Positions 51,617 to 61,315 of a stretch of 64,000 bases of DNA are shown in pieces. Every line of letters starts with the position of its first letter. Position 1 is the stretch's first letter. The position numbers were made by a program, and so were the translations under genes. Under the pieces are notes generated by a model. The model was given only the letters and a program-made list of their open reading frames with translations. It had not been told where the DNA came from and made no database searches. The stretch is taken from contig CBDASJ010000010.1 in NCBI GenBank assembly GCA_965199555.1, positions 1 to 64,000 of the forward strand, read 5' to 3'. The DNA is from LMUY01 sp965199555. Lineage in GTDB: Bacteria; Pseudomonadota; Alphaproteobacteria; Acetobacterales; Acetobacteraceae.

Positions 51617-53506
51617 ATGCTTTCCACGCTTCGCCGCTTCGCCGCCACCTGGCCCGCCAAGGTGTTCTTCGTCCTGTTGGTCGGCTCGTTCGGCCTGTGG
51701 GGCGTCGCAGACGTCGTCCGCAACTTCTTCGGCGGCGCCGACCCCAACAGCCTCGCCACCGTGGGCGGCCAGCGGATCGACCCGTCGGAGCTGCAACCGG
51801 CCGCCCGGCGCACCCTCGCCCAGTACATGCAGCAGGCGAACATCACCACGCCGCCCACGCCCGAGATGCGCCGCTTCGCCGCGGAGGAAGCGTTGCAGCA
51901 ATTGGTGGTGCAGGCCGCGCTGGCCAACGAGGCCGCGCGGCTGCATTTGTCCGTGCCGGACGACGCGCTGCGCAAGGTCATCTTTCAGGACCCGGCGTTC
52001 CAGGGGCTCGGCGGCCAGTTCGACCACGGCGTCTTCACCAACATCATGCGCCGGGTCGGGGAAACCGAAGGCCATTACCTGGCCCTGACGCGCACCAAGC
52101 TGGGCAATGTCCAGGTGGTCGGCGCCGTGCGGGCCGGCGGATTTTCGCCGGACGTCGCCAACCGGCTGGTGTTCGGATACGAAGCCGAGACCCGCACCGT
52201 CGACCTGGTCAACCTGCCGTTTGCCGGCGCCGCGGAGCCGCCGCCCCCGACCGACGCGCAGGTGGAACGGCAATACGACGACACCATGAACGACTATCGC
52301 ACGCCCGAATACCGCCGGGTGCGCGTGCTGATCCTGAACCCCGACAGCATTTCACGCGACATCGACGTGAGCGACGCCGACGCCCGCAGCTATTTCGAGT
52401 CGCACAAGTCCAGCTTCGTCAAAGCCGAATCCCGCTCCGTCCAGGTGATCGTGGCGCCCAGCGAGGCGGCGGGAAAGGCGCTCGCCGCCGCCTGGACCGG
52501 CGGGGCGGACTGGACGGAGATGCAAGCCAAGGCGGCCGCCGCCAACGCGTCCGCGATCCAGTTGGATGACCAGGCCCGCGACGTGTTCCCGTCCCCCGCC
52601 TTGGCCGACCCGATCTTCGCCGCAGCGGCGGACACCGTGACCGGGCCGGTGCAGGCCGAGGGCGGCTGGCCGGTGTTCCGCGTCACCAAGGTGACGGCGG
52701 GCGGCGAGCAATCCTTCGAGGCGGTCGCGCCCGAGGTGAAGGCGAAGGTCGCGTTGGACAAGGCCGGGGAGGAACTGGACGACCGCGCCAACCAGTTGCA
52801 GGACCTGCTGGCCGCGGGCACGGACTGGGACAAGCTGCCCCCCGGCCTGGGCGCCGCAGCCCTGGCCGGCACCCTGGACGCGCAGGGCAACACGCCGGAG
52901 GGCACGCCGGCGCCGCTGCCCGACAACCCGGCGCTGCGGCAAGCGATCATCAGCCGCGCCTTCGCACTGAGCCCGGGCGAGGCGCCCACGCTGGAGAATG
53001 GGCCGGCCAACAGCTATTTCGCGATGGTGGTGGAAAGCATCCAGCCACCGGAGTTGCCGCCGCTGGACAAGGTGCGCGCCCGGGTGAAGGACGACTGGGT
53101 GCGGAACGCCAAGCGGCACGAGCAGGATGTGGCCGCGACCCAACTGATGTCGGCCGTCAATGGCGGCGCCACGCTGACGGATGCGGCGGCCGCGGCCAAG
53201 GTGGCCGTGACCCGCAGCCCGCCGATCCGCCGGCCGCCCTTCCAGCCGGGCCAGCGGCCGGACCCGGTCTTCACCACGGCCGTCGGCCGCGCGACGATGA
53301 CGGAAACGCCGACCGGCTTCATCGTCGCCGTGCCGCTGGCGGTCAACACGCCGGACCCGGCCAAGGACCCCGCCGGGCTCGACCGGGTGCGCAAGGCCGG
53401 CGCGCTGTCGATGAGCAACGACCTGGAAGCGACGTTCCTCGCCGCGTTGCGGGACCGGGATCGCGTGTCGGTCAACACGCCGATGCTGAACGCCATGACG
53501 CAATGA
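51617..53506 (+). CDS. ppiD: PpiD-like periplasmic peptidyl-prolyl isomerase/chaperone
   Basis: The 629-residue protein has one N-terminal membrane anchor (AKVFFVLLVGSFGLWGVADVV, about 14-34) followed by a SurA-N-like chaperone domain (about 40-220). A central parvulin-like domain (about 265-370, from YRTPEYRRVRVLI to GWPVFRVTKV) and a further C-terminal region complete it. PpiD sits at the Sec translocon and helps newly exported proteins fold. ATG 51617 was chosen because upstream frame is a shadow of tpiA. The stop overlaps trpE (ATGA), a linkage seen widely in this class. Confidence 0.9.
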   Translation: MLSTLRRFAATWPAKVFFVLLVGSFGLWGVADVVRNFFGGADPNSLATVGGQRIDPSELQPAARRTLAQYMQQANITTPPTPEMRRFAAEEALQQLVVQAALANEAARLHLSVPDDALRKVIFQDPAFQGLGGQFDHGVFTNIMRRVGETEGHYLALTRTKLGNVQVVGAVRAGGFSPDVANRLVFGYEAETRTVDLVNLPFAGAAEPPPPTDAQVERQYDDTMNDYRTPEYRRVRVLILNPDSISRDIDVSDADARSYFESHKSSFVKAESRSVQVIVAPSEAAGKALAAAWTGGADWTEMQAKAAAANASAIQLDDQARDVFPSPALADPIFAAAADTVTGPVQAEGGWPVFRVTKVTAGGEQSFEAVAPEVKAKVALDKAGEELDDRANQLQDLLAAGTDWDKLPPGLGAAALAGTLDAQGNTPEGTPAPLPDNPALRQAIISRAFALSPGEAPTLENGPANSYFAMVVESIQPPELPPLDKVRARVKDDWVRNAKRHEQDVAATQLMSAVNGGATLTDAAAAAKVAVTRSPPIRRPPFQPGQRPDPVFTTAVGRATMTETPTGFIVAVPLAVNTPDPAKDPAGLDRVRKAGALSMSNDLEATFLAALRDRDRVSVNTPMLNAMTQ

Positions 53507-54990
53507 CGCCGGACTTCGCTGCCGCCTACGCGGCCGGGCAAGGAACCCTGGTGTCCGCGACCGACGTGGCGGATTTGCAGACGCCGGTGGCCGCCTTTCT
53601 CAAGCTGGCGCACGGGCAGCCGAACAGCTTCCTGCTGGAAAGCGTGGAAGGCGGCGCCTCGCGCGGGCGCTATTCCATCATCGGCATGGCGCCGGACCTG
53701 TTGTGGCGCTGCGTCGGCGGCCGGGCGGAGGTGAACCGCAATGCCTTGGCCGCGCCGCATGCCTTCGTGGCCGATGACCGCCCGGCGCTGGACAGCCTGC
53801 GCGCCGCCATCGCCGAATGCCGCATGGTGCTTCCGCCGGGCGTGCCGCCCATGTGCGGCGGGCTGTTCGGCTTCCTCGGCTACGACATGGTGCGGCTGAT
53901 GGAGCGGCTGCCGGCCACCAACGCCGACGTCCTGGACCTGCCGGACGCGCTGATGATGCGGCCAACCCTGTTCGCGGTGTTCGACACGGTGCGCGACGAG
54001 CTCACCCTGGCCGTCCCGGTGCGGCCGTCCCCCGCCGTCCCGGCGGAGCAGGCCTGGGCGGACGCGCAGGCCCGCATCGCCGACGCGCAATCCGCCCTGG
54101 CCCGCCCGCTGCCGCGCGCCGCACCGCCGGTGACGCTGCCGCCGCCGGAGCCGGTCGCCAACATGGACCGCGCCGGGTTCGAGGCGATGGTGGTGCGGAT
54201 GAAGGAATATATCGCCGCCGGCGACATCTTCCAGGCGGTGCCGTCGCAGCGCTTTTCCGCGCCGTTCGCCCTGCCGCCCTTCGCGCTATACCGCGCCCTG
54301 CGGCGCATCAACCCGGCGCCGTTCCTGTTCTTCCTGGATTTCGGCCGGTTTGCCGTGGTCGGCAGCAGCCCGGAAATCCTGGTCCGCCTGCGCGACGACA
54401 CCGTCACCATCCGCCCCCTCGCCGGCACGCGGCGCCGGGGCGCGACACCGGCCGAGGACGCGGCGCTGGAAGCGGAATTGCTGGGCGACCCGAAGGAGCG
54501 GGCGGAGCACCTGATGCTGCTCGACCTCGGCCGCAACGACGTGGGCCGGGTGTCCGCCACCGGCACCGTGAAGGTGACGCAAAGCTTCGCCATCGAGCGG
54601 TTCAGCCACGTGATGCACATTTCCTCCAACGTGGAAGGGAAGTTGCGCGAGGGGTTGGACGCGGTGGACGCGCTGGTCGCCGGCTTCCCGGCCGGCACGC
54701 TGACCGGCGCGCCCAAGATCCGCGCCATGGAGATCATCGAGGAACTGGAGCCGGTCCGCCGCGGCCTGTATGGCGGCTGCATCGGCTACTTCGCGGCGGA
54801 TGGCACGATGGACACCTGCATCGGCCTGCGAACCGCCGTGGTGCAGGACGGCACCATGCACGTCCAGGCCGGCGGCGGCGTGGTGGCGGACAGCACGCCC
54901 GAGGCCGAGTACGAGGAGTCCCGCCAAAAGGCCCGCGCGCTGTTTCGTGCCGCGGAGGAGGCGGTGCGGTTCGCGGCGGGGACGCGGTAG
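53503..54990 (+). CDS. trpE: Anthranilate synthase component I
   Basis: The 495-residue enzyme makes anthranilate from chorismate in tryptophan synthesis with ammonia from TrpG. Residues 1-150 contain the feedback site region (FLLESVEGGASRGRYSIIG, with the LLES motif). The catalytic domain shows IAAGDIFQAVPSQRF, RPLAGTRRRGATPAED, DLGRNDVGRV, and PAGTLTGAPKIRAMEIIEELE. It is the stand-alone form without fused TrpG. ATG 53503 overlaps the ppiD stop. trpG, trpD and trpC, which often follow, are not downstream here. No leader peptide is seen. Confidence 0.97.
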   Translation: MTPDFAAAYAAGQGTLVSATDVADLQTPVAAFLKLAHGQPNSFLLESVEGGASRGRYSIIGMAPDLLWRCVGGRAEVNRNALAAPHAFVADDRPALDSLRAAIAECRMVLPPGVPPMCGGLFGFLGYDMVRLMERLPATNADVLDLPDALMMRPTLFAVFDTVRDELTLAVPVRPSPAVPAEQAWADAQARIADAQSALARPLPRAAPPVTLPPPEPVANMDRAGFEAMVVRMKEYIAAGDIFQAVPSQRFSAPFALPPFALYRALRRINPAPFLFFLDFGRFAVVGSSPEILVRLRDDTVTIRPLAGTRRRGATPAEDAALEAELLGDPKERAEHLMLLDLGRNDVGRVSATGTVKVTQSFAIERFSHVMHISSNVEGKLREGLDAVDALVAGFPAGTLTGAPKIRAMEIIEELEPVRRGLYGGCIGYFAADGTMDTCIGLRTAVVQDGTMHVQAGGGVVADSTPEAEYEESRQKARALFRAAEEAVRFAAGTR

Positions 54991-55060
54991 GCGCTTCGTT
55001 CACCTCGCCTTAACCGCTGCATGCAATCGTCTTGCTTTCCCCAGCGGGATTTTGCGTTCC

Positions 55061-56734
55061 ATGCGGCTACGCATAACCCATCGCCTTCTTCTGGCCGCAG
55101 CGGTGTTGTTGGCTGCCTTCGCGACGTTGACCGTCGGTGACCTTTGGCAGATCCGCGGCAGCTTCATCGAGGAACGCAAGGCCAAGACGCACAGCATGGT
55201 CGAGAGTGCCTTGCGCCTGATCGCGTCGATCGACAAGGCCGGACAGGCGTCCGGCATCCCCACTGAACAGTCCCAACAAACGGCGCTGCGCGCCTTGCGC
55301 GCGATGCGGTGGGACGACGGCGACTATTACGGCGTCTACCAATTCGACGGATTGACGCTGGTCCACGGCAACCCGAAGAACGAGGGCGTGAACCGCCTAG
55401 GCTTCGTGGACAACGCGGGCAAGCACCTGATCGCGGACCTCATCGACATGGCCCGGGCCGGCGGTGGCTACGGCACCTATTCGGTTCCCCGTGCGGCCGG
55501 CGGTCCGGAACTGCCGAAGATTACCTATGTGGGCGCTTATACGCCCTGGAACTGGGCGGTTCAGGCCGGCGTGTACGTGGACGACGTCAACGGCGCCGTT
55601 CTGCAACGGCTTCTTCGCTTGGGCGCGCTGATCGTCGTCGTGCTGCTCGTGGCGACGGCCGTCGTCCTGCTGATCGGGCGCAGCATCAGCCGGCCGATCC
55701 TGAACCTGCAAGTCGCCATGAACCGCTTGGCGGCGGGCGACACGGAGCTGGACGTGCCCGGCGCCGAGCGGAACGACGAGATCGGCAGCATGGCCAAGGC
55801 GGTGCTGTTCTTCCGGGACCAGTCGCGCGAAGTGGCCATCCTGCGGCAAGCGCAGGACGAGACGCGGCGGGTCACGGAAGCCGCGCGGGTGCAGTCGCAA
55901 GCCGCGCTGGCGGTGGACATCCGCAACAGGCTCGGCAACATGGCGACGGCGCTGGCGTCGTCCGCCCTGCAGTTGAAGGGCACCGCGGGCACCATGCGGG
56001 ACACCGCCACCACGACGGACGGGCAGGCCAACCGCGCGCTGTCCGTGAGCGAGCAGGCGGCTGGCGGCGTGCAGTCCGTTGCGGCCTCGGCCGCCGAACT
56101 CGCGCAATCCGTGGCGATGATCACGGACCGGGCCACCAAATCCACCCAGCGCGCGGCGGATGCGGCGCGGCAGGCGCGGCAGGTGGACAGCGTCATCCAC
56201 GCCTTGTCGGCGGCGGCACTGCGCATCGGCACCATCACCGGCATCATCGGGCACGTCACCGGCCAGATCAGCCTGCTGGCGCTGAACGCGACGATCGAGG
56301 CCGCGCGGGCCGGGGATGCCGGGCGCGGTTTCGCCGTGGTCGCCGGCGAGGTGAAGAAGCTGGTGAGCCAGACCACGCGCGCCACGGAAAGCATCGGCAC
56401 CCAGATCCAGGAGATGCAGGGCGCCGTGCAGGAAGCCGTGTCCGGCGTCGGCGCGGTGGTCGCCACCATCTCCGAACTCGAAACCATGGCGGCGGACATC
56501 GCCGCCGCGGTGGAGCAGCAGGAGCAGGCCACCGAAAAGATCGCCAGCAACGCGTCGGCCGTGGCGTCCGGCACGGGCGAAGTCACGGCCATGGTCGGTG
56601 CGATGAGCGCGGGCGCGAGCCAAACCGGCGTCGCCGCGGTGCAGTTGCTGCAAGCGGCCGAGGGCCTGTCGCACCAGGCGGAACGGCTGCAGGTGGACGT
56701 GGAGGAGTTCGCGGTCGGGCTGAAGGCCGCCTGA
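55061..56734 (+). CDS. Methyl-accepting chemotaxis protein with Cache sensor
   Basis: The 557-residue receptor has TM1 at about 8-27, a periplasmic single Cache-type domain (about 30-185, with WDDGDYYGVYQFDG and YTPWNWAVQAGVYVDD), TM2 at about 190-212 and a HAMP domain (RSISRPILNLQVAM). A cytoplasmic signalling hairpin follows with the conserved tip ISLLALNATIEAARAGDAGRGFAVVAGEVK (positions about 408-437). No C-terminal CheR pentapeptide tether is present. Such sCache sensors bind small carboxylates, not determinable here. It should signal through CheW, of which one copy lies at 33433. Confidence 0.95.
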   Translation: MRLRITHRLLLAAAVLLAAFATLTVGDLWQIRGSFIEERKAKTHSMVESALRLIASIDKAGQASGIPTEQSQQTALRALRAMRWDDGDYYGVYQFDGLTLVHGNPKNEGVNRLGFVDNAGKHLIADLIDMARAGGGYGTYSVPRAAGGPELPKITYVGAYTPWNWAVQAGVYVDDVNGAVLQRLLRLGALIVVVLLVATAVVLLIGRSISRPILNLQVAMNRLAAGDTELDVPGAERNDEIGSMAKAVLFFRDQSREVAILRQAQDETRRVTEAARVQSQAALAVDIRNRLGNMATALASSALQLKGTAGTMRDTATTTDGQANRALSVSEQAAGGVQSVAASAAELAQSVAMITDRATKSTQRAADAARQARQVDSVIHALSAAALRIGTITGIIGHVTGQISLLALNATIEAARAGDAGRGFAVVAGEVKKLVSQTTRATESIGTQIQEMQGAVQEAVSGVGAVVATISELETMAADIAAAVEQQEQATEKIASNASAVASGTGEVTAMVGAMSAGASQTGVAAVQLLQAAEGLSHQAERLQVDVEEFAVGLKAA

Positions 56735-56753
56735 GCGACTGGCCGCTGCGGCG

Positions 56754-57872
56754 CTAGGCCGCTTCGCTGCGGCCCAGGCCGGTGACGCCCATCTCCGCCA
56801 TCGTGTCCGCCACCGCGAGCATGGCGCGGCCGATATCGTCCGGCGTCACCGCGCCCATGCAGCCGATGCGGAACGTGTTGGCCAGCGCCAGGCGACCGGG
56901 AAAGATCACGAAGCCGCGCCGCTTCATGCCCGCGAACAAGGCGTCGAAGCTGAACGCCGGATGGTCCGGGTTGTGGAAGGTGGCGACGATCGGGCTGGCC
57001 GCCGCGTCCGGCACCACGGTGCGGAACCCCATCTGGCGCATGCCGTCCACCAGGCGGCGCCAGTTGGCGCGATAACGGGCAAGCCGTGCCGCAACCCCGC
57101 CCTCGGCCGCATGCTCCCGGCAGGCTTGCGCGAAGGCGGACAGTACCTGCACCGGCGGGGTGAAGCGGAACGTCCCGGTGCGGTCCATGTGCCGCGCCTG
57201 GTCCGCCAGGTCCAGGCACAGCGCGCGGGGGCGGTCCGCCGCTTCCAATTCCGCACGGCGGACGATGGCCCAGCCGATGCCGGGCACGCCCTGCATGCAT
57301 TTGTTGGACGACACGGTGATGGCGGTGATGCCCAGGGCCGGCGCGTCGATGTCGATGGCGCCGAACGAGGCGACGGCATCCACCAGCAACCCGACGCCGC
57401 GGTCGCGGCAGAGCGCCGCCATCTCGTCCAGCGGGTTCAGGATGCCGGTGCTGGTTTCGCAATGCACGATGAAGACGTGGCTGATCGTCGCATCTGCGTC
57501 CAGCATGGCGGCGAATTGCGCGACGGCCGGCGGCGTGAACGCTTCCGTCCGCAGCACCGCGACCGTCGTGCCAAGCGCTTCGCAGATTTCCACCAGCCGG
57601 TCGCCATACACGCCGTTGCTGTGCACCAGCAGCGTGCGGCCCGGCGGCACCAGCGCCGCGATCACCGCCTCGTTGGCGTAGGTGGCGCTGCCGGGCACGG
57701 GCACCGCGACATACGCCGCCCCGCCATGCGCCAAGGCGACCAGCGTGTCGCGGGCTTCCTGCAAATCCGCCTGGAACTCGGCGTCGCCGCTTGGCCGCTC
57801 GACCAGCATGGCTTCGCGCGTGGTGGCGGACACGGAAACCGGGCCGGGCGTGAGGAGCAGGGGCTGTTGCAT
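56754..57872 (-). CDS. phnW: 2-aminoethylphosphonate:pyruvate transaminase (PhnW-like)
   Basis: The 372-residue class V aminotransferase closely resembles PhnW, which turns 2-aminoethylphosphonate and pyruvate into phosphonoacetaldehyde and alanine. It shows LLTPGPVSVSATTREAML, the PLP lysine in VSSNKCMQGVPGIGW, HCETSTGILNPLDEM, and the C-terminal RGFVIFPGRL...TFRIGCMGAV. Start ATG 57872 gives the family length (about 365-370). It is divergent, over 72 bp, from a peptide-type ABC transporter. PhnX or PhnA/PhnY partners are not in the window. A different amino acid substrate cannot be excluded. Confidence 0.8.
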   Translation of the reverse strand: MQQPLLLTPGPVSVSATTREAMLVERPSGDAEFQADLQEARDTLVALAHGGAAYVAVPVPGSATYANEAVIAALVPPGRTLLVHSNGVYGDRLVEICEALGTTVAVLRTEAFTPPAVAQFAAMLDADATISHVFIVHCETSTGILNPLDEMAALCRDRGVGLLVDAVASFGAIDIDAPALGITAITVSSNKCMQGVPGIGWAIVRRAELEAADRPRALCLDLADQARHMDRTGTFRFTPPVQVLSAFAQACREHAAEGGVAARLARYRANWRRLVDGMRQMGFRTVVPDAAASPIVATFHNPDHPAFSFDALFAGMKRRGFVIFPGRLALANTFRIGCMGAVTPDDIGRAMLAVADTMAEMGVTGLGRSEAA

Positions 57873-57944
57873 GACGGAAAGCTGGCACGGTCCGTGCTTG
57901 TCCAGCAAGAATTAAGTCGCCCCGCCGCCAAGAAGGATCGTGCC

Positions 57945-59519
57945 ATGAAACGACACGCCATTGCCGCCTTGCTCGCCGCCGCCCTGGCGCTGCCTGCCCA
58001 GGCCGCGACCCGCGGCGGCACGCTGGTGTTTGGCCGCGCGATCGAAAGCCAATACCTCGACCCGGTGCACACCGCGCAGAATGCCGACATCTGGCTGGCG
58101 CTGAACCTGTACGACACGCTGTTGCAGCCGAGCGCCGACGGCAAGGCGGTGGAACCCGGCCTGGCGCAAAGCTGGAAAGTGTCGGAGGACGGCAAGACGC
58201 TGACCTTCACCCTGCGCCCCGGGCTGAAATTCGCCGACGGCTCAGCGCTGATGCCCAGCGACGTGAAGTGGTCGCTCGACCGCGCCCGCACCAAGGGATC
58301 GGGCGGGGAGTTCCAATTCCTGCTCGCCTCGATCGAAGGCGTGGACGCGAGCGGGGACGACACCGTCGTGCTGCACATGGCCCATCCGGACCCGGTGATC
58401 CTCCAGGCGCTGGCCACGTTCAACTCCGGCATCATGCCGGAGAAGCTGCTGATGGCGGCGCCCGGCGCCAATTTGGACGAGAAGAGCAAGGCGTTCGCCG
58501 ACCACCCGATCGGGTCCGGCCCGTTCATGCTGAAAAGCTGGCAGCGCAACACCGAGATGGTGATGACGCGCAACCCGTATTACTGGAAGGCCGGCACGGA
58601 CGGCGCCAAGCTGCCCTACCTGGACGCGATCCGCTTCGTCATCATCCCCGACGACGCCACCCGCATCCTGAAGCTGCGCGCCGGGGAGCTGGATGTTGCG
58701 GAGTTCGTGCCCTATTCCCGCGTCACCGAGTTGAAGGGTGATCCTAAGCTCAACATGGTGCTGTTCCCCGCGGCCCAGGTGAACTACTTCTCATTCAACG
58801 CCCGCCCGACCCTGAAGGACGGCAGCAAGAACCCGCTGGGCGATTTGCGCGTGCGGCAGGCGCTGAACTATGCCACCGACAAGGACGCGTTGATCCAGGT
58901 CGTCACCTACGGCACCGGCACGCCGCAACATTCCTTCATGCCGATGTCGACGCCGCTTTCGTTCGACGCCGGCGTGCTCTACCCGTATGACATCGCCAAG
59001 GCCAAGGCGCTGCTGACGCAGGCCGGCTACCCGAACGGGTTCGACGTCACCTGCATGGTGCTGGCCGGCAGTGCGGACGACGCCGCGAAGGTGACGACGC
59101 TGCAGCAGCTTTGGGCGCAGGTCGGCGTCCACCTGAAAGTCGAGCAGTTGGAGGCCGCGACGCGGCTGGCACGCTACAATGCCGCCGACTTCCAGATGCG
59201 CACCTCGCTGTGGACCAACGACATCAACGACCCGAGCGAGGTCACCAACATCTTCGCCTATTACGCGACGCGGCAGAACAACCGCTCCGGTTGGGACGAC
59301 AAGCGCATCGACGAGTTGTTCGAGCAGAGCCAGTCCGAACTGGACCCGGCCAAGCGGGCCGCCGAATACAAGGAGATCCAGCAGCGCTACGCCGAGGCGG
59401 CGCCGATCGGCTTCGCGTTCGAGGTGCCATACCCGATCGCCATGTCGAAGAAGGTGCATGACTTCGTGCAAATCCCGCTGGGCAACAACATCTTCCTCAA
59501 CACCTACCTGGACAAATAA
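57945..59519 (+). CDS. ABC transporter substrate-binding protein (SBP_bac_5 family)
   Basis: The 524-residue periplasmic protein has a signal peptide (cut after PAQAA) and the DppA/OppA fold. It shows GGTLVFGRAIESQYLDP, the family signature VEPGLAQSWKVSEDGKTLTF, PIGSGPFMLKSWQ, VRQALNYATDKDAL and ALLTQAGYPNGF. Relatives bind di- and oligopeptides, nickel, haem, opines or other amines, so the ligand is open. ATG 57945 has an AGAAGGA site. It leads a five-gene transporter operon and is divergent from phnW, hinting at a phosphonate or amino-compound ligand. Confidence 0.92.
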   Translation: MKRHAIAALLAAALALPAQAATRGGTLVFGRAIESQYLDPVHTAQNADIWLALNLYDTLLQPSADGKAVEPGLAQSWKVSEDGKTLTFTLRPGLKFADGSALMPSDVKWSLDRARTKGSGGEFQFLLASIEGVDASGDDTVVLHMAHPDPVILQALATFNSGIMPEKLLMAAPGANLDEKSKAFADHPIGSGPFMLKSWQRNTEMVMTRNPYYWKAGTDGAKLPYLDAIRFVIIPDDATRILKLRAGELDVAEFVPYSRVTELKGDPKLNMVLFPAAQVNYFSFNARPTLKDGSKNPLGDLRVRQALNYATDKDALIQVVTYGTGTPQHSFMPMSTPLSFDAGVLYPYDIAKAKALLTQAGYPNGFDVTCMVLAGSADDAAKVTTLQQLWAQVGVHLKVEQLEAATRLARYNAADFQMRTSLWTNDINDPSEVTNIFAYYATRQNNRSGWDDKRIDELFEQSQSELDPAKRAAEYKEIQQRYAEAAPIGFAFEVPYPIAMSKKVHDFVQIPLGNNIFLNTYLDK

Positions 59520-59534
59520 GCGGGCGCTGCCGGC

Positions 59535-60473
59535 GTGGCGCTGCTTCAGGTGATCCTCCGGCGGCTGGGGCAGATCGTGGCGACGGTCGTCCTGGTCGCC
59601 CTGCTGGTGTTCGGGTTGATGCGGCTGCTGCCCGGCGATCCGGCCTTGATGCTGCTGGGCGATCGGGCCAGCGACGCCGACATCGCGCGGATGCACCACG
59701 AACTCGGGCTCGACCGGTCCGTGGGCGTGCAGTTCTACGAGTTCCTCGTGCACACCGTCACCTTGCGGCTCGGCGACTCCATCACCTTGCGCGTTCCGGT
59801 GTCCCAACTGGTGCGGGACGGCCTGCCGATCACGTTGATGCTGACGGGGATGGCGGCCGCGTTGGCGCTGCTGATCGCGGTGCCGCTCGCCTTCGTCTCG
59901 GCGCTGAACCCGCGCAGTTGGATGGACGTGGCCATCCGGGCGCTGGCGCAGGTCAGCCTATCGATGCCGGTGTTCTATATCGGCCTGGTGCTGCTGATTG
60001 GGTTGGCCGCCGGGTTGCACTGGTTCCCGGTCGGCGGCATCGGCACCGGGTTTTGGCAGGATTTGTATTACCTGTTCCTGCCGGCGATGACGCTCGCCTT
60101 GTCGCTGTCGGCGGTGCTGCTCCGCAACCTGCGGCAATCGCTGATCGAGGCGTTGGGTGCGGAGTATGTCAGCTTCGCCACGGCGAAGGGCTTGCCGCGC
60201 CGGCTGGTGCTGGGGCGGCACGTGCTGCGCAACGCCTGGGTGTCCACCGTCACGCTGCTGGGGTTGAACATCGGCACGCTGGTGGGCGGCGCCGTGATCA
60301 CCGAAACGGTGTTCGCCATCCCCGGGCTAGGCCGGCTCACCATCGACAGCATCTTCGCCCGCGACTACCCGGTGGTGCAGGGATTGACCATGGTGCTGGC
60401 GATCATGGTTTCCGTCGTGTTCCTGCTGGTCGACACGGTGCAGGCGCTGCTCGACCCCCGCCTGGCCCGATGA
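59535..60473 (+). CDS. ABC transporter permease (DppB/OppB type)
   Basis: The 312-residue protein has six membrane helices, of the peptide/nickel permease family. N-terminal RRLGQIVATVVLVALLVF is typical, MRLLPGDPALMLLGDRAS precedes the first loop, and the EAA loop is present (YVSFATAKGLPRRLVLGRHVLRN). GTG 59535 starts it 15 bp after the binding protein stop. Its stop overlaps the second permease (ATGA). It forms a heterodimeric channel with the next gene product. Confidence 0.95.
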   Translation: MALLQVILRRLGQIVATVVLVALLVFGLMRLLPGDPALMLLGDRASDADIARMHHELGLDRSVGVQFYEFLVHTVTLRLGDSITLRVPVSQLVRDGLPITLMLTGMAAALALLIAVPLAFVSALNPRSWMDVAIRALAQVSLSMPVFYIGLVLLIGLAAGLHWFPVGGIGTGFWQDLYYLFLPAMTLALSLSAVLLRNLRQSLIEALGAEYVSFATAKGLPRRLVLGRHVLRNAWVSTVTLLGLNIGTLVGGAVITETVFAIPGLGRLTIDSIFARDYPVVQGLTMVLAIMVSVVFLLVDTVQALLDPRLAR

Positions 60474-61315
60474 GTGCGACCGTCCTTCCTGCCGTGCGGG
60501 CGCGACGATGGCCGCGCCTGCCGTGGACCTTGCTGGCGGGGGGCGCGATCCTGCTGCTGTTGCTGGCCTGCGCCGTGGCGCCGGAGGTATTCGCTTCCTA
60601 CCCGCCCACCGGGTTCGACTTCCGCAACCTGCTGAAGCCGCCGAGTTGGGCGCACCCGTTCGGGACGGATAATTTCGGCCGCGACGTGCTGTCCCGCACG
60701 ATCTGGGCGTCCACGGTCGACCTGCAGATCGCCGTGTTCGCCACCGTGTTCCCCGCGGTGTTCGGCACGCTGGTGGGCAGCGTGCTCGGCTATGTCGGGG
60801 GCTGGGCGGACGCGGTCTTCCGCCGGATCGTCGACGTGCTGATCACCATCCCCTTCCTGGTGCTGGTGATCGTGATCGTCGCGGTGCTCGGGCCGGGGCT
60901 GCGCAACATGTATATCGCCATTTCGGCGGTGAACTGGATCATCTACGCCCGGCTGATGCGCGGGGAGGTGCAGGCCCAGGCGCAGCGCGATTACGCCGCC
61001 GCCGGCCGCGTCATGGGCTACGGCGCCGTGCGGATCATCTTCCGCCACCTGCTGCCGAACGCGATCGCCCCGGTGATCGTCTACTGGATGACGGACATGG
61101 CACTGGCGATCCTGCTCGGCTCCTCGCTCGGCTATCTCGGCCTGGGCGCGCAGCCGCCGACCGCGGAATGGGGCGTGCTGATCGCCGACGGCAAGAACTT
61201 CATGACCACGGCCTGGTGGATGTCGATCTTTCCGGGCGTCGCCATCGTGCTGGCGGGCACCGGCTTCAGCCTGCTCGGCGATGGTCTGGCGGACCTGCTG
61301 CGGCGGCGCGGTTGA
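60470..61315 (+). CDS. ABC transporter permease (DppC/OppC type)
   Basis: The 281-residue second permease has an N-terminal membrane helix (WTLLAGGAILLLLLAC), the characteristic HPFGTDNFGRDVLSRTIW, and the EAA loop (YAAAGRVMGYGAVRIIFRHLLPN). The remaining membrane helices end in LLGDGLADLLRRRG. ATG 60470 overlaps the preceding stop; its own stop overlaps the first ATPase gene (TTGA). It completes the membrane channel of the five-part importer. Confidence 0.95.
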   Translation: MSATVLPAVRARRWPRLPWTLLAGGAILLLLLACAVAPEVFASYPPTGFDFRNLLKPPSWAHPFGTDNFGRDVLSRTIWASTVDLQIAVFATVFPAVFGTLVGSVLGYVGGWADAVFRRIVDVLITIPFLVLVIVIVAVLGPGLRNMYIAISAVNWIIYARLMRGEVQAQAQRDYAAAGRVMGYGAVRIIFRHLLPNAIAPVIVYWMTDMALAILLGSSLGYLGLGAQPPTAEWGVLIADGKNFMTTAWWMSIFPGVAIVLAGTGFSLLGDGLADLLRRRG

